Assembly (NCBI RefSeq): GCF_030813415.1
Contig: NZ_JAUSUF010000001.1
Location: 310,001 to 374,000, forward strand
Origin: Eubacterium multiforme
GTDB taxonomy: Bacteria; Bacillota; Clostridia; Clostridiales; Clostridiaceae
Reading direction: 5' to 3'
Length of the DNA: 64,000 nucleotides
In this document: one piece after another, positions 17,001-26,308 of the stretch
Layout of the letters: every line of letters starts with the position of its first letter
Position numbering within the stretch: the stretch's first letter is position 1
Notes under the pieces: generated by a model
Told to the model about the DNA's origin: nothing
Databases searched by the model: none
The model's input: only the letters and a program-made list of their open reading frames with translations
Translations under genes and position numbers: made by a program

Positions 17001-17258
17001 TTAATCTCTTTTAGCTAAAGCTAAGCCTTTATCTGTAAATTCCCATTTAACTATGGGATTTAATGATTTACTACTACATCCACAACTGCATTTTTCACAT
17101 TTTGTTGTACTGCAACTCTCCCTTTTTATGTATCCACTAAGCTCTAATTTTTCTTTATATTGAGCTACTATATCTTCACTTATATCTAATGCCTTTGCTA
17201 TTCCCTTTACAGAAAAGTCATGACTTTTATACATATAACTTATAATTTGTTTTAACAT
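17001..17258 (-). CDS. FeoC-like winged-helix protein with Cys cluster
   Basis: 85 residues. The N-terminal winged helix (about 1-50; FSVKGIAKALDISEDIVAQYKEKLE) is followed by a cysteine-rich loop with C-x5-C-x2-C-x-C-x-C spacing (CSTTKCEKCSCGC, about 53-66), then a short tail. This is the FeoC-like arrangement, where the cysteines may hold an Fe-S cluster and the protein regulates or stabilises FeoB. First gene of the operon, directly under a Fur box. Confidence 0.8.
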   Translation of the reverse strand: MLKQIISYMYKSHDFSVKGIAKALDISEDIVAQYKEKLELSGYIKRESCSTTKCEKCSCGCSSKSLNPIVKWEFTDKGLALAKRD

Positions 17259-17271
17259 CTAATCACCTCAT

Positions 17272-17323
17272 TGATATTGATTATCACTACTGCTATACTA
17301 TTCATTTTCCACTTATTTGTCAA
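17272..17323 (-). promoter_or_regulatory. Promoter and Fur box of the first feo operon
   Basis: Minus strand: -35 TTGACA (17318-17323), 17-bp spacer, -10 TAGTAT (17295-17300), then a Fur box TGATAATCAATATCA (17272-17286) that matches the 7-1-7 inverted repeat TGATAAT-N-ATTATCA at 13 of 14 positions. The box covers the likely start of transcription and ends just before the RBS of the FeoC-like gene. Iron-replete Fur should block transcription. Confidence 0.85.
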
Positions 17324-17433
17324 CTTTTTCAATGTTTGTATAAATTAATTAACTCATTGATTCTTTTTATTAATAAGTCTAGCTTTAATTATCGTTGTCA
17401 ATTGATATTATTTTTCATTTATTCCATTGAATA

Positions 17434-17480
17434 AAAGGAGCTAAGATAACAAAAATGTTAACTTAGCTCCTTAATTTTTT
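17434..17480. terminator. Terminator after the PEPCK/HprK-like gene
   Basis: Stem AGGAGCTAAGATAAC (about 17436-17450) / GTTAACTTAGCTCCT (17457-17471). The T run is clearer on the plus side than on the minus side, but the position, 14 bp past the stop at 17486, points to the minus-strand gene. Confidence 0.65.
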
Positions 17481-17485
17481 ATATT

Positions 17486-19237
17486 TTATAACTTTTTAAT
17501 TTCTTCAAATAATTCTAGTGCAGCATCTCTTGGACCTTTCTTTTCTTCTCCCTTAACACCAAGACAAGTTCTTAACTGACCAACTTTAACACTACCCTTA
17601 AACATTGCATTAAAATATTTATCTAATAATATATCAGTTTCCTCTTGTTTTTGTGCAGGTCCAAATGGATTTGCAAAATATGATTCAACAAGTCCTGTTT
17701 CTGATGTAGTTCCCTTTGCCATTCTAGCACCTGATCTAAATACTTTAATAGCATCCTTTGCATTATCAAAATAACTTATTGAATTTTGTCCTTCTAAAAC
17801 TTCATCATAATTGTTTGCATAATAGAATAAATCTACTTCATATCCTTTTACAATTGCATTATATGGTGCAACTGGCATAACAAGTCTTGCATTAATTTTG
17901 TCTGGATTCATAAATATACTTCTATCCATTTCTTTAAAAGCATATCCTTGATCTAAATCATCTAATCTTACAAAGGCACCTATCTCTGTACCATAACCAA
18001 ATATTTTTCCATCCTTTAATTTAAATGTACCCATATCGTCAAATATTATTGTCATATCTGAAATATATTCTTCACTTAATGTTCTAAATGCTTCTAAGCT
18101 TTCTGACTTTCCAGCTCCACTATCTCCCATAATTGCTACATTTGCAGTTTTACCGTCCTTAAGAACTATATTTACCATAGCTCCATGTATTGGAAGATTT
18201 CCTCTTTTTATCATTATTAAGTTATGAAGTGTTAGTGTCATCTTTTTCATATAACCAAAATAATCTATTTCTTCAGAATGATTTATATATCCAACCATTA
18301 TGTCGTTTTTCTTATCTTCATAGAATACTGTTTTTAATTCACTATCCTTTTCTTCATCTCTAACACCAAACATGAAAATCATATCTGGCTTTCTTCCTCT
18401 ACACTCTTCTTTTCTAGCCATTTCAAAAAGGTTACATAAAGTTATTCCATGTTCCATAAAATCTCTATGGAAATAAATATATGCTAAAAGTTCACCAACT
18501 TTTGCAGGATAACAGAACCAATGATCCTTATTCATACTTGCATATTTTAATGGATTTTCCTTTATTTCACTAAACATTCCTGTTCTTGTATTTCTCTTTG
18601 GGTAAGTAATAAATGGAGTTTCTAAAAGTATACTATCTATAAACGGTATCTTTTCTAATATTTCATATCCATCTGGAACAGGCCATATTATTTTATTTAA
18701 CATAAGACATGAATTTCCTCCAGCAGGTATTTGTCTAAATACCTTTGGTTGAACTCCCAATACATTTTTTTCAATTTTTCTATAAAGACGTAAAATTAAT
18801 TTTGATAATCCATCATTAGCTTCTGTAAAACTCATTTGAGCTAATCCACCATCAACTTTACCTCCATGTACTAATGTATATCTTTCAAGTCTTCTCCAGA
18901 ATAAATAAAGTCCTTCTATTAATCTTATAAAATCTTCTTTATTTTCTAATAGCCCTCTATAATGTTCATTAAATTCAATTATTTCTTCTACATTCATTAC
19001 TGTTAAAAACTTAAAAATTCTTATTAATTCTTTTCTTAATTTTATAACATCATCACAATTTAATGATTCTTGTAAATATCTATAATTTAATGAATTCTTT
19101 TTCTTTGCATTTTTTAAAAATGAATCTAATACTCTTCTAAGACCATCACTTTCTAGTAAAGATTCAAATGTTGCACAGTACTTTGCTGTGAAGTTAATTA
19201 TTACTTTATCATTGCTCATTGAAAATTCTTTTTGCAT
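17486..19237 (-). CDS. PEPCK/HprK-superfamily P-loop protein
   Basis: 583 residues. The C-terminal half has a phosphate-binding loop MGDSGAGKSES (about 365-375) preceded by LPIHGAMVNIV and followed by DDMGTF, the arrangement of HPr kinase / phosphoenolpyruvate carboxykinase P-loops. GARMAKGTTSETG (about 505-517) resembles the basic PEPCK loop region. The first ~300 residues look alpha-helical and match nothing I can name. Clostridial homologues are often annotated as PEP carboxykinase, but the length and N-terminus differ from both classical PEPCK (about 530) and HprK (about 310). The substrate is therefore uncertain. Monocistronic, with a GAGGGGG-type RBS. Confidence 0.65.
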   Translation of the reverse strand: MQKEFSMSNDKVIINFTAKYCATFESLLESDGLRRVLDSFLKNAKKKNSLNYRYLQESLNCDDVIKLRKELIRIFKFLTVMNVEEIIEFNEHYRGLLENKEDFIRLIEGLYLFWRRLERYTLVHGGKVDGGLAQMSFTEANDGLSKLILRLYRKIEKNVLGVQPKVFRQIPAGGNSCLMLNKIIWPVPDGYEILEKIPFIDSILLETPFITYPKRNTRTGMFSEIKENPLKYASMNKDHWFCYPAKVGELLAYIYFHRDFMEHGITLCNLFEMARKEECRGRKPDMIFMFGVRDEEKDSELKTVFYEDKKNDIMVGYINHSEEIDYFGYMKKMTLTLHNLIMIKRGNLPIHGAMVNIVLKDGKTANVAIMGDSGAGKSESLEAFRTLSEEYISDMTIIFDDMGTFKLKDGKIFGYGTEIGAFVRLDDLDQGYAFKEMDRSIFMNPDKINARLVMPVAPYNAIVKGYEVDLFYYANNYDEVLEGQNSISYFDNAKDAIKVFRSGARMAKGTTSETGLVESYFANPFGPAQKQEETDILLDKYFNAMFKGSVKVGQLRTCLGVKGEEKKGPRDAALELFEEIKKL

Positions 19238-19414
19238 AATTTTGCCCCCTCATGAATTTTTTACACTTCGAAAATTGCATTTTTATCATTATTTTATTAA
19301 TTTAAACCAATTATATCACACTTTTTGAAATTTTGTGAACAAAAATTTTTCATTTTTAGAATATATTCGTTTACATACAAATTATTCCTTAAATTTTTTT
19401 GAAAACTTTTGTAT

Positions 19415-19443
19415 TAAAAAAAAGTTGCTATGTAGCAACTTTT
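19415..19443 (-). terminator. Intrinsic terminator of plsC
   Basis: AAAGTTGCTA-TG-TAGCAACTTT (19421-19442) with an A run before it on the plus strand (T run on the minus). It overlaps the stop codon of plsC. Confidence 0.85.
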
Positions 19444-20155
19444 ATTTTACCCAAATCATATTATTTATAACCTCTTTTTGTACTCTTTCAGTTAATGTTT
19501 TTTCTTCCTCTTTAGTTAAATTATCAGTATAAATAGGTTTTCCAAAAACTATTGTAACTTTTCCTTTAGAAAATTTTCTATTGTCTTCAAAACATTTTGA
19601 TGTTCCATCTATTGAAAATGGAACTATTGGTACTTTAGCTTTTGTTGCAAGTTTAATACTACCTTTTTTAAATTCATGAACCTTTCCATCTTTAGCTCTA
19701 GTTCCTTCTGGAAATATTGCCATATCATATCCACTTTTTAAAAATTCTACACCCTTTGCAATAACTTTAATTGCTTCTCTTACATTATCTCTATCTAAAG
19801 CTACACAGTTCATATGTTTAACCCAAAATCCTAATACTGGAACTTTAAGCACTTCCTTTTTTGCTATAAATCCTATTCCTCTTTTTGAAGCATATCTTAA
19901 TACTGGAATATCTAATATACTCATATGGTTTCCTATAAATGTACATGTTTCATTAGGTATATTTTCATAGCCCTTTATTTCAATATCCATTCCAACTGTT
20001 TTTATTGTAACTTCACTCCATTTACCAAAAACATCTTGTCCATACTTAAATGCTTCCTTTTGTCCTTTAGTTTTATATATATAATTAAATTTAATTCCTT
20101 TTAATCTTACAAAAATCATATATATTCCATATTTAATCATCTTAAATATTTGCAT
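19442..20155 (-). CDS. plsC: 1-acyl-sn-glycerol-3-phosphate acyltransferase
   Basis: 237 residues of the PlsC family: acyl transfer to lysophosphatidic acid at the membrane. Motif I is NHMSILD (NHx4D, about residues 76-82), motif III is FPEGTRAKDG (about 150-159), and a hydrophobic N-terminal segment precedes them. GGAGG RBS before the ATG. Single gene. Confidence 0.92.
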   Translation of the reverse strand: MQIFKMIKYGIYMIFVRLKGIKFNYIYKTKGQKEAFKYGQDVFGKWSEVTIKTVGMDIEIKGYENIPNETCTFIGNHMSILDIPVLRYASKRGIGFIAKKEVLKVPVLGFWVKHMNCVALDRDNVREAIKVIAKGVEFLKSGYDMAIFPEGTRAKDGKVHEFKKGSIKLATKAKVPIVPFSIDGTSKCFEDNRKFSKGKVTIVFGKPIYTDNLTKEEEKTLTERVQKEVINNMIWVK

Positions 20156-20273
20156 TTTATTAGCCTCCTAGCATTTTTCTTAAGTCCTTAATATAATAAA
20201 CTTTTCTTTATCTTTATTATTATACAATATGATGATAAACTATTACAGTATATATTATATAAGGAGGGATTCT

Positions 20274-21146
20274 TTGAATAAAAAGTTTAGAAATTTATTA
20301 TGTATTTTAATGCTATTATTGTCAACTGTTTTATTTGGATGTACTAATTCATCTGATAAAACTAACTTAAATTCTTCATCTTCATCTAACATGCTAGTTC
20401 ATTATATAAATGTTGGACAAGGAGATGCAGAACTAATACAAGTAAATGGGGAAAATATGCTTATTGATGCTGGACCTAGATCAAATGAAAAAGATATAAT
20501 CTCATATTTAAATAAACTTAAAATTAAAAAATTAGATTATGTTATTGCTACTCATCCTCATGAGGATCATATAGGTAATATGGCTGAAATAATTAACAAA
20601 TATGAAATAGGAAAATTTTATGCTCCTAAAATAGAACATAATACAAGAACTTTTGAAAATATGATTAAAGCTCTTAAAAAGAAGAATTTAAAAATCAATG
20701 TTATTAAGGAAGGAACTGATTCTATTGACTTAGGTAAAAATACTAAAGTTACAGTATATTCTCCTAAAGCTAATGGTTATGGTGATAAAGGTGATTTAAA
20801 TAATTACTCTCCAATAATGAAAATAACTTATGGTAAAAATTCTTTCTTATTTACAGGAGATGCAGAAAAACTTGAGGAAAGTTATGTATTAGGTAAAAAT
20901 TATAACCTTAAAGCAGATGTTTTAAAATTAGGTCACCATGGTTCTTCTACTTCTACAACTGATAAATTCTTAAAGGAAGTGAATCCTTCCATTGGAATTA
21001 TTTCCTGCGGAATAGATAACAAATATGGTCATCCTCATAAAGAAACATTAAAGAAACTAAAAAAATATAACATTAAAATATATAGAACAGATAAAGATGG
21101 TACTATAGTTCTTTCAAGTAACGGTACTGATATTACTAAAAAATAA
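20274..21146 (+). CDS. ComEC/Rec2-like metallo-beta-lactamase-fold lipoprotein
   Basis: 290 residues from the TTG at 20274. The ATG at 20229 was rejected because AAGGAGGG lies just before the TTG and the TTG start gives a perfect lipoprotein signal (lipobox L-F-G-C). The mature part is a soluble metallo-beta-lactamase domain like the extracellular end of ComEC: NVGQGDAELI, metal ligands in THPHEDHIGN, TGDAE, and LGHHGSSTST. Such stand-alone proteins are common in clostridia. Nuclease or phosphodiesterase activity is likely from the fold but not shown. It should be anchored outside the membrane. Confidence 0.82.
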   Translation: MNKKFRNLLCILMLLLSTVLFGCTNSSDKTNLNSSSSSNMLVHYINVGQGDAELIQVNGENMLIDAGPRSNEKDIISYLNKLKIKKLDYVIATHPHEDHIGNMAEIINKYEIGKFYAPKIEHNTRTFENMIKALKKKNLKINVIKEGTDSIDLGKNTKVTVYSPKANGYGDKGDLNNYSPIMKITYGKNSFLFTGDAEKLEESYVLGKNYNLKADVLKLGHHGSSTSTTDKFLKEVNPSIGIISCGIDNKYGHPHKETLKKLKKYNIKIYRTDKDGTIVLSSNGTDITKK

Positions 21147-21151
21147 AAATT

Positions 21152-21190
21152 AAAACACTTAGAAAGATTATTTCATTTCTAAGTGTTTTT
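21152..21190. terminator. Bidirectional terminator between convergent genes
   Basis: AAAACACTTAGAAA (21152-21165) / TTTCTAAGTGTTTT (21176-21189), with A and T runs on either side. It overlaps the 3' end of the RNase H-like gene. Confidence 0.88.
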
Positions 21191-21902
21191 CTTCTAATAT
21201 ATCATTTATATTATTTTCTTCTATATTATTTTTAGAATCTATCTCTTCTTCTTTTTCTTCTAATTTAATATATTTCTTCCAATTAGTATATATATAATAT
21301 AGGTTAACAACATCTTGCTCATTATAAAGAAGGATTTTCTCTATCTTTTCCTTTGGCATTCTTTTTATATAATCATTATCCTTCATAACCTTATGAAAAG
21401 TTTTAGCCAAATTAGATCCGCTAATAACCTCCCCTTGCCTATCAATATCAAAAATCTTTTCTAATTTTTTAAGACCTATAGAAGTTTTCATTTCCTTTTC
21501 ATATGACTTTTGAATATCTATTGAAAAAAATTCCTCTTTAAAGTCATATACTATATTATTTTTATTGAATAAGTAGTTTATTACTGTAAAATCATTATTA
21601 CCTGAAAATGTTGATATAGCTTTTTTACCTTGTTTTTTCATATCTATAAAATAATTTAGAGCTAAAGTTAAAATATCTTTACTTTCTTTTTTGTTTTCTA
21701 TCATATATTGAGTTACATGAAGTATTTTTCTTTCCTTATTATATATACATGCCCCAAATACACCTATGCACTTAGGTTTTTTGTACACATAATGTTCTAA
21801 ATCAAAAAATATTATATCTTCTGGTAAAACTTTATATTCATTTTCTAAAAATTCTTCTTCTTCTAAACTATCTACAGGTATAATGTTTTCTTTTATAATC
21901 AC
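21168..21902 (-). CDS. RNase H-like (YprB-type) exonuclease domain protein
   Basis: 244 residues from a GTG start. DEDD-exonuclease-like motifs: IIFFDLE (about 30-36), STFSGNNDFTVINYLF (about 98-113) and YNEQDVVNLYYIY (about 193-205). This is the YprB ribonuclease H-like domain. Low-complexity Glu/Asn-rich tail. It follows the HAD phosphatase gene by 14 bp, so the two may be co-transcribed. Confidence 0.8.
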   Translation of the reverse strand: MIIKENIIPVDSLEEEEFLENEYKVLPEDIIFFDLEHYVYKKPKCIGVFGACIYNKERKILHVTQYMIENKKESKDILTLALNYFIDMKKQGKKAISTFSGNNDFTVINYLFNKNNIVYDFKEEFFSIDIQKSYEKEMKTSIGLKKLEKIFDIDRQGEVISGSNLAKTFHKVMKDNDYIKRMPKEKIEKILLYNEQDVVNLYYIYTNWKKYIKLEEKEEEIDSKNNIEENNINDILEEKHLEMK

Positions 21903-21916
21903 AGTATCACTCTTTC

Positions 21917-22648
21917 TTACTCAAATTGTATATCACCTACATTAAGATTATACGTTACATCTTTTCTTTCTACAATAACATTTATTCTTTCTGACAACTC
22001 TTTATCAGCTATTATTTGTTTTAAAAGCTCCTTTGTTGGATTCATACAATATGGATTCCCTACTTTACTAAGCATTGTATAATCTCCTGCAGTATCTCCA
22101 TATGCATAACTTTCTTCTAAATCTAAATTATACTTTTCTTGTAATTCTTTAATTGCCTTTTCCTTGCTTTCACTATCCCACATAGGTATTACATCACCAG
22201 TATATTTATTATTTTCATCTAAAGTATATTTTGCACCTCTAAAATCATTAAATCCATATTTTGATGACATCTCTTTTACTAATTCTATTGGAGAACCTGA
22301 AACTGTAATTAAAATATGACCTTGTTCTTTGTGCCATTTTATTCTGTCTCTTGTAAAGGTATATACTCTATCACCTTTTTGCTCTATGACTCTCTTAGCT
22401 ATAAATTCTATTTGATCGTTCTTTAATCCTTTTATAGCCTCCATATATATATCAATCATTTTTAATAAATATGTATCATAATCACCTTGTCGTCTATCCC
22501 ATTTTTCAAAATCTTTTCTAACATCATTGTACCATTTTTCTGGTTCAATTATTTCATATTTAATCATTTTTTTGAAAACTTCAGTAATTAACCCTTCTCT
22601 ATATAAAGTTCCATCAATATCAAAAAATGCTGCAATATTTTTCTCCAT
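21917..22648 (-). CDS. HAD-IB family phosphatase (SerB-like)
   Basis: 243 residues. HAD motif I FFDIDGTLYREG near the N-terminus, motif II TVSGSP (about 120-125), and motif III/IV YGDTAGDYTML (about 188-198). A large helical cap between motifs I and II fits the subfamily IB (phosphoserine phosphatase/CicA-like). Substrate unknown. Probably co-transcribed with the RNase H-like gene. Confidence 0.85.
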   Translation of the reverse strand: MEKNIAAFFDIDGTLYREGLITEVFKKMIKYEIIEPEKWYNDVRKDFEKWDRRQGDYDTYLLKMIDIYMEAIKGLKNDQIEFIAKRVIEQKGDRVYTFTRDRIKWHKEQGHILITVSGSPIELVKEMSSKYGFNDFRGAKYTLDENNKYTGDVIPMWDSESKEKAIKELQEKYNLDLEESYAYGDTAGDYTMLSKVGNPYCMNPTKELLKQIIADKELSERINVIVERKDVTYNLNVGDIQFE

Positions 22649-22804
22649 AAAAATTCACCCTACCTTCTTTTGTAATTAACTTTTCTTTATATTATAACCA
22701 TAAAAATTTTTTTTGCAAAACAATTCTACAATTCTCTACTTCAAATTTAATTCTTCCTTTATATACTCTAAAAAATTTTATATATATTATTTTCACATTA
22801 AACA

Positions 22805-22862
22805 TTGACTTCTAAATTCATATAGTGCTATTATAATTGTATAAATATGATAATGATTTTCA
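22805..22862 (+). promoter_or_regulatory. Promoter and Fur box of the second feo operon
   Basis: -35 TTGACT (22805-22810), 18-bp spacer, -10 TATTAT (22829-22834), Fur box TGATAATGATTTTCA (22848-22862), 13 of 14 matches to the 7-1-7 repeat. As in the first feo operon, the box lies just downstream of the -10. Confidence 0.85.
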
Positions 22863-22880
22863 TTGTGAGGTGTTAAATAA

Positions 22881-23099
22881 ATGGAATTAGTAAAATTAAA
22901 ACCTGGCGAACATGGTGTTATAAATACCATTTGCGGTGATGCTAAATTAGCTAAAAGATTATTAGCTTTAGGTTGCATTGAAGGTACTGAAATAACACTA
23001 AAAAGAGTAGCTCCTCTAGGGGATCCCTTAATAGTAAATTTTAGAGGCTTTGATTTAGCAATAAGAAAAAAAGATGCGAAAAATATTTTACTAACTTAG
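22881..23099 (+). CDS. feoA: FeoA domain protein, second system
   Basis: 72 residues of the FeoA family: AKRLLALGCIEGTEITLKRV, PLGDP and an IRKKDAKNI end. The RBS GAGGTG follows the Fur box. It precedes feoB by 12 bp. Confidence 0.93.
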   Translation: MELVKLKPGEHGVINTICGDAKLAKRLLALGCIEGTEITLKRVAPLGDPLIVNFRGFDLAIRKKDAKNILLT

Positions 23100-23111
23100 G
23101 AGGAAATATAA

Positions 23112-24872
23112 ATGACAACAATTGCTTTACTTGGTAATCCAAACGTTGGTAAAACAACTCTTTTTAATGCATTAACTGGTTCAAAACAATATGTTGGTAA
23201 TTGGCCTGGTGTTACTGTTGAAAAAAAAGAAGGTTACTACAAAGATATAAAAATAGTAGATTTACCTGGAATTTATGCAATGGATACTTTTTCTCATGAA
23301 GAAAAAGTTGCAAAAAATTTCTTAGAAAATGGCGATGTGGACATTATACTTAATATTGTTGATGGTTCTAATTTAGATAGAAATTTATATTTAACTACTC
23401 AACTTAAACACTTTAATAAACCAATAATTCTTGCTATTAATATGATTGATGTTGTTCATAGCAAAGGCTATGAAATTGATTATAAAAAGCTTTCAGAAGA
23501 ATTTGGAGTTACTGTTATTCCTATTATGGCTTCAAAGGGCAAGGGTATTGATTTAATAAAAGATGTATTAGAAAATAAAAACTTTACTAATACTAAAGAT
23601 AATTCAGAATTTGATTTTAAAGATGAAAAAGAAGCTTATACTTATATTGAAAAAGTAGTTCATGAATGTATGCAAATAAAAGATGCAAATAAGAAGAATT
23701 TAACGGAAAAATTAGATAAAATTTTCTTAAATCCATTTTTAGCTTATCCATTATTTATTTTAATAATGGCATTTATGTTTCAGTTTACATTTTCATGGGT
23801 TGGACAACCTATATCAGATTTGCTAGATGGCTTATTAAATGATAATTTTATTCCTTGGATGCACACAGTTTTAAGTAGTGCTTCACCTTGGTTCCAGTCA
23901 TTATTAATTGACGGTATCATAAGTGGTGTAGGTGGTATATTAGTTCTTTTACCTGTAATACTTGCATTGTTTATTTGCATAACTTTCTTAGAAGATAGTG
24001 GATATATGGCAAGAGTTGCATTTTTAATGGACAAACTTATGAGAAAAATGGGACTTTCAGGAAAAGCATTTATTCCAATGATTGTAGGATTTGGATGTAC
24101 AGTTCCTGCAATTATGTCTGCAAGAACACTTGAAAGTGAAAAGGACAGAAAGCTAACGGCTCTACTTGTTCCTTTAATGTCTTGTAATGCTAGGCTTCCT
24201 GTTTATGCATTATTTGCTTCAGTATTTTTTACTAAGCATAGAGGGTTAGTTGTTGCTTCACTTTATTTATTAGGTGTTGTAGTAGCATTTTTACTTGGTA
24301 TTTTATTTAAGAATACTATTTTCAAAAAGGATGAAGAACCTTTTATAATAGAACTTCCAAATTATAAATTACCTCAAGTAAAATCACTTTTAAAACAAAC
24401 TTTTGATAAAGGTAAAGGCTTTTTAAAGAAAGCTGGTACAATTATTTTTGCTATGAGCGTTCTAATTTGGTTTTTATCAAACTTTAATTTACAAGGAATG
24501 GTTGAAAATATTGATGAAAGTTTATTAGCTTCAATTGGTTCATTTATTGCTCCAATTTTTGCTCCACTTGGTTTTGGTAACTGGCAATCATCAGTATCTT
24601 TATTAAGTGGCTTACTTGCAAAGGAAACTGTTGTTTCTACAATGGAAGTAATATTTAGCGGTGATTTAAAAGTTATTTTACCTCACTTCTTTACATCAAT
24701 TTCAGCATATTCATTTTTAATATTTACTTTACTTTATGTTCCTTGTATTTCAGCTGTAGGTACTATGAAGAAAGAATATGGAACTAAATTAACAGTTTTT
24801 TCAGTTTGTTATCAACTTGTACTTGCTTGGGTTGTTGCTTTTATATTCTATAACTTGGCTTCATTATTTTAA
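23112..24872 (+). CDS. feoB: Ferrous iron transporter B, second copy
   Basis: 586 residues. G domain with G1 GNPNVGKTT, G2 NWPGVTVEKKEG, G3 DLPGIY, G4 NMID, then a short linker and the membrane part with GYMARVAFLMDK, FGCTVPAIMSARTLES and PLMSCNARLPVY. All core motifs are intact. It is shorter than the other FeoB (667 residues) in the linker after the G domain. Middle gene of a feoA-feoB-small protein operon. Confidence 0.95.
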   Translation: MTTIALLGNPNVGKTTLFNALTGSKQYVGNWPGVTVEKKEGYYKDIKIVDLPGIYAMDTFSHEEKVAKNFLENGDVDIILNIVDGSNLDRNLYLTTQLKHFNKPIILAINMIDVVHSKGYEIDYKKLSEEFGVTVIPIMASKGKGIDLIKDVLENKNFTNTKDNSEFDFKDEKEAYTYIEKVVHECMQIKDANKKNLTEKLDKIFLNPFLAYPLFILIMAFMFQFTFSWVGQPISDLLDGLLNDNFIPWMHTVLSSASPWFQSLLIDGIISGVGGILVLLPVILALFICITFLEDSGYMARVAFLMDKLMRKMGLSGKAFIPMIVGFGCTVPAIMSARTLESEKDRKLTALLVPLMSCNARLPVYALFASVFFTKHRGLVVASLYLLGVVVAFLLGILFKNTIFKKDEEPFIIELPNYKLPQVKSLLKQTFDKGKGFLKKAGTIIFAMSVLIWFLSNFNLQGMVENIDESLLASIGSFIAPIFAPLGFGNWQSSVSLLSGLLAKETVVSTMEVIFSGDLKVILPHFFTSISAYSFLIFTLLYVPCISAVGTMKKEYGTKLTVFSVCYQLVLAWVVAFIFYNLASLF

Positions 24873-24888
24873 AGACGAAGGTGATAAT

Positions 24889-25032
24889 ATGGAAATTATA
24901 ATAACAGCAGGTATTGTAGTATTAGCTGCATTTATAATATATAAAAATGTTAAGAAATCCTCTAGTGGACAATGCAATTGTGGTTCTTGTAACAAGAATT
25001 GTCCTTCTAGAAAATTAAATATAAAAAAATAA
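24889..25032 (+). CDS. FeoB-associated Cys-rich membrane protein
   Basis: 47 residues from the ATG at 24889, which follows GAAGGTG. One membrane helix at the N-terminus, then a cysteine cluster CNCGSCNKNC. This is the small FeoB-associated Cys-rich family found after feoB in Firmicutes; its exact job in iron uptake is unknown. Too short to be found by length-based gene calling from this start. Confidence 0.88.
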   Translation: MEIIITAGIVVLAAFIIYKNVKKSSSGQCNCGSCNKNCPSRKLNIKK

Positions 25033-25068
25033 AAAATACCAGTAGATTAAAATCTACTGGTATTTTTT
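25031..25068. terminator. Bidirectional terminator after the second feo operon
   Basis: AAAATACCAGTAGATT / AATCTACTGGTATTTT with a very short loop, flanked by A and T runs; between convergent genes. Confidence 0.9.
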
Positions 25069-25076
25069 ATTTTGCT

Positions 25077-26189
25077 TTATAATTTATCTACTATATCTTC
25101 ATGGTTTTCTTTAAATCTATCTACAATCTTATCATAATAGATCTTTATTGTTGCCATTGTTGGTGATGCAAGAAGCATTCCTATTGCTCCAAAGAATCCT
25201 CCTCCAATTGTTACTCCAAGTACAACCCAAAATGGTCCTATACCAACCTTTCCACTTACAAGTTTAGGTTCTAAGTACCAAGCATCAAATTGTTGAAGTA
25301 ATAGTAAGAAAATAAATACTCCAAGTGCTTTCCATGGAGATACAAATATTGCAACGGTACAACAAACAACATCTCCAACAAATGGTCCAAAATAAGGTAT
25401 CATATTTGTAAAGCCTACTACTATTGCAAGTAATACTGCATAAGGAACCTTTAGTATTATTAGTCCAACTAATGCTATAAGCCCAATTATCAATGAATCT
25501 AAGGCTTTAATACCTATATAAGCTCCTATCATATGGTTATATGTTCTACCTAAATTTAATAACCATTTTCCTTTTTTCTCACCTATTATCATAGCTATTA
25601 ATAACTTTACTTGTTTTATAAATCTTTCTTTATCAGCTAATATATATATTGATATTAAAAAACCAAAACCAGTCATTATTATATCTGTTGTTATTGTTAA
25701 TAAAGAGCCTGCTGCCCCTTCTAATAATGTTACAGCAATAGCACCTACTTTTGTTGATACTGATGTTAATGTATGCAGTACACCAGCTTCTTTCATTATT
25801 TCATAGAATTTATCATTTTGTAGTGCAGAGTTAATCCAACCTTGTGCTGTACTAATATAATTTGGAATTTCCTTTGCAATTGATATTATACTATCTATTA
25901 CACTTGGAATCACATATATACCTATAACAACTAATATTCCAAGAAAAATTATATATGTTGCAGCAACTGCTAATCCACGCTTTAATTTAAGTCTTTTTTC
26001 AAATAATTTCATTATAGGATTTAAAACGTAAGCAAAAACAAAAGCATATATAAATGGTGTAAGAACATTCATAAACTTCTTTATTATGGATAAATATACT
26101 GGATAATTATCAACAACTTTATAAACAATAAAAACTATTAAAGCCCAAATTAAAATATCTTTATATTTTATATTCTTATCAAATTTCAA
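25077..26189 (-). CDS. AI-2E family transporter (PF01594)
   Basis: 370 residues from the TTG at 26189, chosen because GGTGG lies 8 bp before it; an in-frame TTG at 26207 precedes that ribosome binding site. About eight membrane helices with the typical bundle FTNMIPYFGPFVGDV and the C-terminal LASPTMATIKI. Families include TqsA, PerM and Na+/H+ antiporters, so the substrate cannot be given. Single gene. Confidence 0.88.
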   Translation of the reverse strand: MKFDKNIKYKDILIWALIVFIVYKVVDNYPVYLSIIKKFMNVLTPFIYAFVFAYVLNPIMKLFEKRLKLKRGLAVAATYIIFLGILVVIGIYVIPSVIDSIISIAKEIPNYISTAQGWINSALQNDKFYEIMKEAGVLHTLTSVSTKVGAIAVTLLEGAAGSLLTITTDIIMTGFGFLISIYILADKERFIKQVKLLIAMIIGEKKGKWLLNLGRTYNHMIGAYIGIKALDSLIIGLIALVGLIILKVPYAVLLAIVVGFTNMIPYFGPFVGDVVCCTVAIFVSPWKALGVFIFLLLLQQFDAWYLEPKLVSGKVGIGPFWVVLGVTIGGGFFGAIGMLLASPTMATIKIYYDKIVDRFKENHEDIVDKL

Positions 26190-26263
26190 TTTTTTCACCA
26201 CCCTCAAATTTTACTTTTAGTTATATTATACATTAATTTTTTCAATATTCTATGATGACACAA

Positions 26264-26300
26264 AAAAATACTAGAAAGTTAACTTTCTAGTATTTTTCAT
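26264..26300. terminator. Terminator after argS
   Basis: AAAAATACTAGAAAGTT directly followed by its reverse complement (26264-26297), a perfect 17-bp palindrome with T runs on both strands; sits 12 bp past the argS stop. Confidence 0.85.
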
Positions 26301-26308
26301 AATTATTT

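Noticed and set aside
22793-22978. Minus-strand frame across the Fur box of the second feo operon
   Set aside because: It covers the promoter and the start of feoA; no RBS and no recognisable protein.
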